Assembly: GCA_034178965.1 (NCBI GenBank) | Contig: JAXFQM010000154.1 | Location: 1 to 12,467, forward strand | Length of the DNA: 12,467 bases | Direction: 5' to 3' | Source of the DNA: Colimorpha sp034178965 | Lineage (GTDB): Bacteria; Bacteroidota; Bacteroidia; Bacteroidales; P3 | In this document: piece after piece, positions 1 through 8,400 of the stretch | How the letters are laid out: each line of letters opens with the position of its first letter | Position numbering within the stretch: position 1 is the stretch's first letter | The notes under the pieces: model-generated | Database searches by the model: none | What the model was told of the DNA's origin: nothing | Seen by the model: only the letters and a program-made list of their open reading frames with translations | Position numbers and translations under genes: made by a program

Positions 1-482
1 TAGACCGCGTGCCTTTTGACCACATCATCATCATGGCCAACAGCAACACCTACGGCGGCGGCGCCATCTATAATTTCTACGCCATTAGCGCCGTGCTGGA
101 CATGAGCGAATGGATTCTTCCGCATGAACTGGGACACAGCATCGGCGGGCTGGCCGACGAATATGTAGAGGCTACGGCCGACACGAGTTTCGACGAAATG
201 TATCCGCGCAACGTTGAACCCATCGAACCCAACATCACCACCTTGGTTGCCTTTGACAAGAAATGGAAAGCCATGATACCCGATGGCACACCCATTCCCA
301 CACAACCCGTTGAGGGACTTAAGAAAAACGAATGCGGCCCCTTGGGGGTGTATGAAGGTGCGGGATACGTGCCCCAGGGGGTATTCCGCCCTGTGACGAG
401 TTGCATGATGCGCGACTACCACCCCTTCTGCCCAGTATGTTCCAAACGGCTGAACGAGGTATTCGACAGTTACTGCAAATAA
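1..482 (+). CDS. M64 family metallopeptidase (IgA peptidase-like), C-terminal part
   Basis: This is the 3' end of a zinc metalloendopeptidase gene of MEROPS family M64, founded on a clostridial IgA protease and common in Bacteroidales as a secreted or periplasmic enzyme. The reading frame is open to the left edge (codons from base 3 read D-R-V-P-F-D), so the GTG at 9 is internal and the true start lies outside the window. About 159 residues are visible. The zinc motif HELGHSIGGLADEY is at 123-164, with HExxH His ligands, catalytic Glu and the family-typical GLADEY. Family blocks follow: YNFYA before it, then EPNITT, KW, GTPIPT, YEGAGY and FRPVTSCMM, and a terminal FCPVC (426-440). The Cys at 402 and the FCPVC pair are usual for the family and may form disulfides. 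The protein stops soon after, with no T9SS sorting domain visible. Substrate is unknown; IgA specificity should not be assumed. The next gene begins 30 bp downstream on the same strand. Confidence 0.92.
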   Translation, partial: DRVPFDHIIIMANSNTYGGGAIYNFYAISAVLDMSEWILPHELGHSIGGLADEYVEATADTSFDEMYPRNVEPIEPNITTLVAFDKKWKAMIPDGTPIPTQPVEGLKKNECGPLGVYEGAGYVPQGVFRPVTSCMMRDYHPFCPVCSKRLNEVFDSYCK

Positions 483-512
483 ATTTAACCAACCCAATAA
501 CACATTCATACT

Positions 513-1901
513 ATGTTTAGAAAAGAAACATACATAGCACGACGCAACCAACTGCGCAAGGACGTGGGCAGCGGCATCATCATCATTAACGGAAACCATG
601 AGGCTCCCTGCAACTACACGGACAATACTTATCATTTCCGTCAAGACAGCACTTTCCTCTATTTCTTTGGTCTACAACGCGAAGACCTCGTCGGCGTGCT
701 GGACTGCGGAACAGGCAAGGACTACCTTTTCGCAAACGACTACGATATCGACGACATCATTTGGACGGGCGTGTTGCCCAGCGTGAATGAACTGGCCGCC
801 AGCGTGGGCGTGGACAACAGCGGCAACCTGAAAGAATTGCAAGTCTTCTGCGACAAAGCGGTGGAAACGGGCACGCGCATCCATTACCTGCCACCCTACC
901 GCACGGACAACCTCCTTCAGCTGGCACGCCTGCTGGGCATAAAAACCACCGCCGTGAACCGATACGCCAGCAGCGAACTCGTTATGGCCTGCGTGAAACA
1001 ACGCAGCATAAAAAGCGACGAAGAGGTTGCCGAAATAGAGAAAGCCATCAGCACGGCCTACAACATGCATGTGAACGCCATGAAACTGGCGCAAGAAGGA
1101 CGCTATGAATACGAACTGGCTGGCGTAATGCAGGGCGAGGCGGCAAAAGGCAACGGCCCCCTCTCGTTCCCCATCATCATGACCATACATGGCGAGACCA
1201 TGCACAACCACAGCCATGCCAACAAACTGACAAAAGGGCGCATGGTGGTTATGGACGCGGGCTGCGAAACGGCCATGAACTATTGCAGCGACATTACCCG
1301 CAGCGTCCCCGTAGGCGGCCACTTCAACGCACGGCAAAAAACCATCTACGAACTGGTGCTGGCGGCCAACATGGAAGCATTAAAAGCCATTAAGCCTGGC
1401 ATCACTTACAAGGAAGTGCACACCGCCGCCAGCCGCGTACTGGCACAAGGCTACAAAGAACTGGGCATATTAAAAGGCAACCTCGACGACATAGTGGAAA
1501 ACGGCGCGCACAGTCTCATGATGCCACACGGGCTGGGACACATGATGGGACTGGACGTGCACGACATGGAGAATTATGGCCAAATCAACGTGGGCTACGA
1601 TGACGAAACGCGCCCAAGCACACAGTTTGGGTTGGCAAGCCTACGCTGCGGCCGACGCCTGCAACCCGGCTTTGTGCTCACCGACGAACCTGGCTGTTAT
1701 TTCATCCCAGCCCTCATCGACAAATGGCACAAAGAAGGCACCTGCAGGGACTTCGTCAACTTCAACGAGTTGGAAAAATGGAAGGACTTCGGCGGTATAC
1801 GCATAGAAGACGATGTGCTTGTGACCGAGGACGGCTGCCGCGTTCTGGGCAAGCCCATTCCCAAAACCGTGAAAGAGATTGAGGATACAATGGGCATGTA
1901 G
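513..1901 (+). CDS. Xaa-Pro aminopeptidase (M24B, aminopeptidase P family)
   Basis: A 462-residue cytoplasmic metalloaminopeptidase that removes the N-terminal residue from peptides with proline at position 2. Residues about 5-125 form the AMP_N (creatinase-like) domain; about 175-455 form the pita-bread M24 catalytic domain. All five dinuclear metal (Mn-type) ligands can be placed against E. coli PepP from memory: D248 (MDAG), D260 (SDITR), H343 (HGLGHMMGLDVHD), E392 (TDEPGCY) and E432 (IRIEDD). The auxiliary histidines H231 and H350 are also present, so the enzyme should be active. Length is close to PepP (about 440), and the AMP_N domain favours aminopeptidase P over the shorter prolidases, although substrate range cannot be settled from sequence. 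There is no signal peptide. The ATG at 513 is the only sensible start; the 30-bp gap after the M64 gene has no obvious Shine-Dalgarno sequence, as is usual in Bacteroidota. It probably shares a transcript with the M64 gene, ending at the hairpin 17 bp after the stop. Confidence 0.94.
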   Translation: MFRKETYIARRNQLRKDVGSGIIIINGNHEAPCNYTDNTYHFRQDSTFLYFFGLQREDLVGVLDCGTGKDYLFANDYDIDDIIWTGVLPSVNELAASVGVDNSGNLKELQVFCDKAVETGTRIHYLPPYRTDNLLQLARLLGIKTTAVNRYASSELVMACVKQRSIKSDEEVAEIEKAISTAYNMHVNAMKLAQEGRYEYELAGVMQGEAAKGNGPLSFPIIMTIHGETMHNHSHANKLTKGRMVVMDAGCETAMNYCSDITRSVPVGGHFNARQKTIYELVLAANMEALKAIKPGITYKEVHTAASRVLAQGYKELGILKGNLDDIVENGAHSLMMPHGLGHMMGLDVHDMENYGQINVGYDDETRPSTQFGLASLRCGRRLQPGFVLTDEPGCYFIPALIDKWHKEGTCRDFVNFNELEKWKDFGGIRIEDDVLVTEDGCRVLGKPIPKTVKEIEDTMGM

Positions 1902-1918
1902 ACCCACTCACCACTTGT

Positions 1919-1960
1919 CCCCAAAGCCCCTGGAGAAAATAGTATCCAGGGGCTTTGGGG
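1919..1960 (+). terminator. Hairpin terminator after the aminopeptidase gene
   Basis: A perfect 15-bp inverted repeat: CCCCAAAGCCCCTGG (1919-1933) and its reverse complement (1946-1960) enclose a 12-nt A-rich loop. It begins 17 bp after the aminopeptidase stop. The stem is long and GC-rich, as in an intrinsic terminator, but what follows (CGTTTGGGCTTTCCTT) is only a broken T-rich stretch, not a clean U tract. It most likely ends the M64-aminopeptidase transcript. Because the stem is symmetric it could also stop read-through coming from sprA on the other strand, about 530 bp past the sprA stop. Confidence 0.78.
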
Positions 1961-2131
1961 CGTTTGGGCTTTCCTTAATTCCAAGAAGCACGTGTGCCTC
2001 CCTTCTGCCCGAGAGGATGCTAACGGTGAAAGGCCGACGCATTTTCCGCCAAGGGTTCGGCGCACATGGATTTACCCTAAACTGACCATTAGGATTTCGC
2101 TGTGTTTTATGACAGGGAGAGAGCGGCCTGC

Positions 2132-2191
2132 GGGTGCCACGGCTAGGGTTTACGGGGGTGTATGGGCGGCGTGCGAGCACCCAGACAGGGG
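2132..2191 (+). other. Cluster of G-runs, possible G-quadruplex
   Basis: Five runs of three or more G occur on the + strand: 2132-2134, 2146-2148, 2154-2158, 2164-2166 and 2188-2191. Runs two to four are separated by 5-nt loops; the outer spacings are 11 and 21 nt. A four-stranded fold needs one loop longer than the usual 7-nt limit, so this is a weak candidate. The runs are seen directly; any structural or regulatory role is inference. Confidence 0.3.
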
Positions 2192-2196
2192 TGTAA

Positions 2197-2256
2197 GTGC
2201 TGTGGAGTGCTGGCACGGTGCTGGCAGAGTGCTGGCTAGGTGTGGGTGCTGGCCAA
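2197..2256 (+). repeat. Degenerate 11-bp tandem repeat, unit about GTGCTGGCANN
   Basis: Successive units read GTGCTGTGGA (2197), GTGCTGGCACG (2207), GTGCTGGCAGA (2218) and GTGCTGGCTAG (2229), then a 6-nt partial GTGTGG, then GTGCTGGCCAA (2246). Three central units are consecutive at 11-bp spacing and share GTGCTGGC exactly. It lies outside any credible gene. Copy-number variation between strains is plausible but is not shown by one sequence. Confidence 0.65.
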
Positions 2257-2488
2257 GCATGAGACATCCCGAATACGGACAGGCACGTGTGCAAGGCAAA
2301 GCGCAAATTTTTCCTCGTCAAAAGTTGCACTCATAGTTATTGAAAAACGCTGCGCCTCGTCATAGGAGACACACCTTGCCCTGTTATTTTCAAGGCACGA
2401 AACTCACGCATTTCTCAAGGTCCACTCCATTTTTCGTTCCCCTCTCGGAAAATCGCAAGAAAGTTCGTGATAGAACCCACCTATATGA

Positions 2489-5400
2489 TTAGAAGTCGAA
2501 CCGCAGCATCAGTCCCCCTTTGGTGGTGCTGGTAGGGTAGGAATTGGAAATCCATGGCGTGTTGATGTTGGTTTGCACGAAAAAACGCACGGTGAGGGCA
2601 TCCATGGGCTTGTAGTCCGCCGAAAGTTCACCCATCCACTGCTGGCTGCCGCTTGTGACCTGCGAATAGTTCGAACTAATTTTTCTTATTGTTGTCTTAT
2701 TGTTGTTATAAGTGATGTTTAACTGCAAAACAAGGTCACTCTTCATGTTGATGGGTTTCCCCGCCGCCTTGAGTTGCACGTTGATATCCTTGAAGCGATA
2801 GCCTGTGCCAAAGGTGATGCCGTCCGTTGCCGTCTCGGTGAGTTGGTTGTTGCTGAAAGCCAACTGAAGCATGCGGTTTTTCTGCACGCTGAGGTTGAAC
2901 TGGAAACTGTTCACCATATTCACGCTTATCTTAAGGAGCGGGTTAAACTGCTCGCTAATGGTAACGGCATCCATAGAAACAGGCGGTAGGTAGTCGCCCG
3001 TACTGTTCAGGATGTATTCTGCGCCATAGTCATAGTCGTCGCCTACGCTGCCTAACGCGGCGTCGGTGTAGAAATTGCCAATGCTGTAGGTAGAGGCATA
3101 ACGATGGCTGAGCGTGACACTGGAGAACCATTGCTTGAGAAAGTCAATGTTGTTCAATCCATTGTAACTGATGTTCCAATTTGGCAGCGGGAAGCCCATG
3201 AACGGTGAGAAGCCCTGCTTCTTGGGGTTGTTGCCAAGATAGGTTGACAGGAAACTGGCAAGCAGCACCGTCTGCTGGTTTGCGCTGTATCCAGCATGGT
3301 AGTAATTGCCATTCATCGTGTCGAGCACCATTTGGTCTGTATAGGGGTCGGCATTAAGGTCGGCAAGGCGTTGCGAGATTACGCTGCGGTTCTCGAGAAA
3401 TTCTTTGAACAACTCGTCGCTGTTTCTGAATGCCGACCCGAAACTCCAAATGGTGGTGGTGTAGTTTCCAACGCGGGTATGGGACAACGGGCCTTCCACA
3501 AAATTGCGGTCGGTGAGGTATTTATAGTAATATTCTTCCTGCTGTGCGTAATTTCGCGTGGCGGTGAGGTCAATTTTGAAGTCGCGCACCGGCTCAATGG
3601 TCATTCGCATCGTAAGCATCGAGTTGCGGGCATTTTTGTGCGGTGTGTTCATCAGCGAATCGGTGGAAAGCAGGTCGTTGTCGCGCAACTTGTCAACGAT
3701 ACTCTGCGTGCTGCCGAAAACATATCCTATTCCAGGCATCCACAAGCTTCTCGGGTCCATGCCCAACACTGTGGCCTCGCCCATGAAACCGGCAATTTGA
3801 GTGCTGTTTGACTGTGTGTATTGGAATGACACGTTTTTCACCCCCGTCATGAAGCGCAAGCCAAAGTAGGCCACTTGGCGCATGATTTCCTTCCTGCGTT
3901 CTGCATCGAGAGAATCTTGCACGGCTTGCTGTTCGGGTGTGAGACGGCGTGGTTTTTTGTCTTCGTCCTCTTTCTTCTTGTTTTCCTCTTTGCTATTGGC
4001 TGTTGTATTTTGCCGAGGTTTTGCATAGGCTTTTTTCAGCAATGGCACCTTATTATATAGCGTGGTGAAGGTGGCTGTGGCATTGCCATTGAAATTGGCG
4101 CTGTTGCGCAGTAAGGCTCCTTGGCTTGCTTTAGCCACAGTGGAGCCAAGGTAGTTGTATGTGCCACGATAGCTGAGTTGCCCGCGCAGGAAGTCGAGAT
4201 AAGGCACCTTATTCACGGGCAAGTCCCAAGATGCGTTAAGGTTCTGTGTGTAGTTCTCCATAGTTCCTCCGCCAAACACGCTTTCCCAGATGCTGTCGAC
4301 CTTGCTGCGTGTGTCAATGGCGCCTATAGGCTCGTCGATGCGCGCACTGGCATTGGCATCGTAGGAAATGTGGAACGCGCGCGTGAGGTCGTATTGCAGC
4401 CCATAGGTGCGGCGCCACGTGAACTGTTTGAAATAGGTGGGTTTCATGATGACCAGCGCTTCGCTTTTATTGCGCAGCATGCTTTCCTCATACTCGCGGT
4501 ACATCTCGGTGGCGAAAGACACGTTCTTGGGCTTATAATAGAAGTTGATGTCCTTGAACAACTTCATCGACTTTGGCTGGAATATCTTGACCTTGGTGAA
4601 GGGTTCCAAGGGCTTATTGTCGGCTGGGGCAAAGTTGTAGTTTAGCGCGCCACGATGCTGATAGTGGTTGCTGAATGCTATCTCGTCATCGCTGCTCTTG
4701 TCGCCTGTATAGGCGTAGGAAAGAGAGAAATTGGAGACATCGTAGAAATGAGGCTTCAGTTGGTTCTTGCCCGTTCGGGCGATGTGCACATTGGTGAGTG
4801 CGAGATTGGTCGTGGCGTGCCGCCTTTGCGTCATCTGCTTGATACTATCGCGTTCGACTTGCGTTTGGTAGGTATTGATGTCGTTTCGCAGCAGTACGTC
4901 GGGGTCCAATGGGTTGAACTGCGGACTGCCAATTTCTTGATTGTGGTCCAAATAGAAAGGTATGTGCACGCCCCAGTTCTCGGGCAGAAATTTACCCAAT
5001 TCCAAATTAAGCGTGGTCTGTAGGTTCAAGGCGTCTTCCAGTCGCAGCCTGTCGAGATTGTCCTCCAGATTGCCAAAGCCGGCCGTGGCATATGAAGTAT
5101 AGAGCGACAGGCTACCCAGATCGGCCAAGTTCGTCCTGGCCAAAGCCATGGCTGACCATCCGCCCCCGTTGATATAGTCATTCAAGCGCAATTCGTTTAC
5201 CCACACGATGACGCTCTTCGGCAGCATATCGTTGCCATCTCCCAGTTGTTCTTTCTTAGGGTTGCGCACCCCAATCATAATTACCTTCACCTTGCCCAGG
5301 TTGGGCATGCCAAGCACCGTATATTTTCGCCCGTTTACATATTCGTTGTAGAGGATGTTGTTTCCATATTCCGTATTTCCCGATCGTATCAGCGTGTTTC

Positions 5401-8400
5401 GCTTGGTCTTTATTTCCACCAACTTCTGCAGGTCTATTTCCACGTTGTTTTCCGAAGGCCATATCACGCCTGGCTCGCTGCTGGTAGTGCCCCAAGGAGT
5501 AAGTTTCAACGGTATCTCGTATTCGTAGTAGTTATTGGTGTAGTCGCTACCGAGGCGCACGAACAACGCCACATCACCATCGGCCAGTTGTTGCGAGGGG
5601 TCCTTCTCTTCGGCATGAACAAACATCTTTAGTTTGCCGAAGAAGCGGAGGTCATATTGCATGTTGCGATAAATGGCTCGCGCGTCTCCGCTGGCCAAAT
5701 GGTCAATATTCAACACCACGCTCTGTTCGTTGAGTTGCGTGAATGTGTTGCTGGTGCTGTACCAATTTTCGCGTTGTATACCTGGTGGCAACACATAGGG
5801 CACCGGCGCTCGGCTGCCGTTTTCCTCTATGTCTACCGTACCTATGCTAAAACTTGTATTGGCATCGCCGCCAGTGGGATAGTCGCCAGGTTGAAGCAGG
5901 TCCTCGGTATATTTGCGCCACGTGCCATAAACCAGTTCGAAAGTGGCGAAGCGTAGAATGACAGGCTGCTGGAATTCACGCAGGAACAGACGTATGAAGC
6001 GTATGCTTTGGTAGCCGTTAATGTCGCCAACCTTCTTGTCTGGCTCGCGTATGGGTATCCTAAATTGATACCAACGGCAGGTAGGCGCAATGGTACCGTT
6101 GGGCAGTTGCACATTGTCGGCCTCCTGTATGTCCACAATGTGGTTCTTGCCTATTTCCATCATGTCGGGCCGCAAGTTCAGTTCGTATTGATAATAGGCT
6201 TCGTTCTCGCTCAAGGTATTGTCCTTGTTGATATCCTCCATATCGGGATAGTTCGTGCCTGCGGTTTTGTAGTTTTCCGGGTTGTCGGCATCGGCCACGC
6301 TGTTGCCCTCGGGGTTGCTGAAATATTTGTAACGGTTGGTTATCTTCACATCCTTCGCATCGTAGTCGCTTCCCCTAAAATAGTGGTAATCGTCGCTGGA
6401 GGGGTCAGCCAAAGCCTTTTGGTATATTGCGTTCTCCGTTCCGAAAGCCGCCGCTATTGCCTGCAAATAGTTGGCAAAGAAATCTTGTTCGTCTTGCTGT
6501 CCGTAAGTGCTGCCCAGCCCATCGAGGCCTACGTCTTGGTACTTGCGACCAGCGCTTGCGTTGTCGAAAGCATTCACCACGGTCTGCATCTTCGGCACCC
6601 TTCCCCAAATGGTGGTGTCCACGGGATAATCCAAGAAGTCCTGCGCGCTATTTCCCGCCGGTAGCCCTTGTTCAAAACTTTTCTTTCCATCGCGCAGGAT
6701 ATCTTCGCTGATGTCACCCAGGTTGATGTAAAACTTTCCGCCAGTTCGGGAATTGTCATGCTCGCCTGTTTCGGGGTCAAGGAAAGGGTCCATCAGCCAA
6801 AATTCTATGGTTTCGATGTTTTGCGTCTCAAAGTCTGTATAATCCAAACTGCGCATGATGCCGCCCCAACGACTCTGTGGGTTTTTTAGGTTTCCGTTTT
6901 CATCCACGCCTGCGCTGTATGGACTGGGTGCTACATCGTAGTTATACGGTCCGCGCTCGTTGGGATAGTATGCCAAATTGAGTTCGTACACCGCTTGTGG
7001 CGAAGCCGCTGAAAACTGCTTATTCGGAAATACTTCTTTCTCCAGAATGCGCCTGGCGTAGGGCTTGCTGCGGTCATCCTCGGTAATATTGTCGGGCGAT
7101 TGTCCGCTGAAGAAAATATCGTCTATGCGATACCAAGAAATCAACGCTCTGTTATATCCATAAGCCAATCCAGTGCCCCTCTGCGTTTCTGGGAAGAGTG
7201 GTAAGTTGGTATTGTAGTCCTGCGGCGTGCTGGCAAGATGCCAAAAAGCAGCCGTTTTAAGGTCTATGCTACTTTCCGCTCCCTCAAAGTCATCTATATA
7301 ACTCACGTTGTTTTCGTCCGTTCCCGTGTTGCTCATGCCTGGTATGAATTGTGCGAACTCGGCCTGCAACGTGAGGGTGCTGACCTCCTTTGTCTGTATT
7401 CCTGGCAAGAGGTCCACCATGCGCGTGATGAAAGGCACCTCATGTTTATAGTTCAAATCCAGTCCCCAAATGCTGTTGCTGGTAGGTTCCTCGCCAAAGT
7501 TGTTCTTTGTAGTGAGGGGGTGTTCGTGCAAATTCATTGCCGTGGCACCAACGTGGAAGTTGGGATCTATCTCATAATCCAAGTGGATGCCCAGCATATG
7601 TTTGGTCAGCATGCTGAATGAATTGTTCTCGCTGGACACGCTGATGGGTGTTCCGCTGGAAAGGATGTTCTCGTTAATGATGTGCACGGTACCCATGGTG
7701 TAATCTACCGTATAGTCCACGTTCTCTATCAATGGCACACCTCCTGCCGTCACCGTCACCGAGCCTGGCGTCACGCTGAACCCCAAACTTATTTCGCCGC
7801 TCACCGCACTGCTGAAATAGCCTTCCAGATAAAATTTGTTCTTGTCGGCATATTGTTGCGCCAAAGTCTGCGTCATCGTGTAAAGACTGTCGAAGCAATA
7901 CTTGTTGGCCCATTCGTCGTTGCCCAATTGTTCGCGCAAGTCTTTGCCAAAAGGTTCCACATAAGGGAAATAGATGCGTCCCGTACTGGACTGAATGATT
8001 CCCCCCTTGAAGGCAGCGCTGTCCAGCCAGTCAAACACTCCGTCGGCATATTTGTAGTTAAGGCTTGCATCCATGCGGTCCAGTCCAAACACCTCTATCA
8101 AGGGCAGTCCGCTCTTAGGTCCATCGGTGAAATATCCAATGCCCATGCCGCCGTTGGGGTCCTCGTAGAGGATGTTCAAGCGGAATTTTTCTCGGCTCAA
8201 TTGGGTGCTCTTGAGGAAGTACACATTTTTCATCATTAGCCGCCACAGGGGGCTATGCGTATTCACGCTGGTGCTTTTCAACAATTTCACCACGAGCACG
8301 TTGGGGTCGTTCACGCCATCGGTGCTCAATTCACCCACTTGATACACCGTTGTGTCGCCAATCACCTGGTATTGGAACGCCACTGCTAACATTTGGTCGC

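Larger units (their letters stand above)
1961..2488. other. Convergent intergenic region without a credible gene
   Basis: This stretch lies between the ends of two convergent genes. Short open frames exist on both strands (for example 1908-2330 on - and 1992-2336 on +), but they overlap each other, have Pro/Arg/Ser-rich compositions unlike the neighbours, lack recognisable domains and run through the hairpin or the tandem repeat, so I do not call them genes. What can be seen is a G-run cluster (2132-2191), a degenerate 11-bp tandem repeat (2197-2256), and two copies of the 10-mer GCACGTGTGC (1988-1997 and 2283-2292). No clear terminator for sprA is visible; the best hairpin near its end is a 5-bp stem (2374-2378 with 2391-2395), too weak to call. 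Confidence 0.6.

Noticed and set aside
9..11. GTG as the true start of the M64 gene
   Set aside because: The frame continues upstream to the window edge, and the visible part is only the C-terminal portion of a family whose members are usually over 400 residues.
672..1337. 221-codon open frame on the - strand inside the aminopeptidase gene
   Set aside because: It lies entirely antisense to a gene with a full set of catalytic motifs; its His/Val/Ala-rich translation has no domain and reflects codon bias of the real gene.
1908..2330. 140-codon frame on the - strand in the convergent intergenic region
   Set aside because: It runs through the 15-bp terminator stem and the tandem repeat, overlaps a rival frame on + (1992-2336), and its Pro/Arg/Ser-rich translation matches nothing I recognise.
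2374..2395. Small hairpin CCTTG...CAAGG as a terminator for sprA
   Set aside because: The stem is only 5 bp with a 12-nt loop and lacks a U tract in the sprA direction.
6008..6664. 218-codon open frame on the + strand inside sprA
   Set aside because: It is one of many long antisense frames through sprA (others at 3296-3811, 4121-4645, 7682-8239 and 8865-9413). Val/His/Leu-rich translations without motifs are shadows of the sprA codons.
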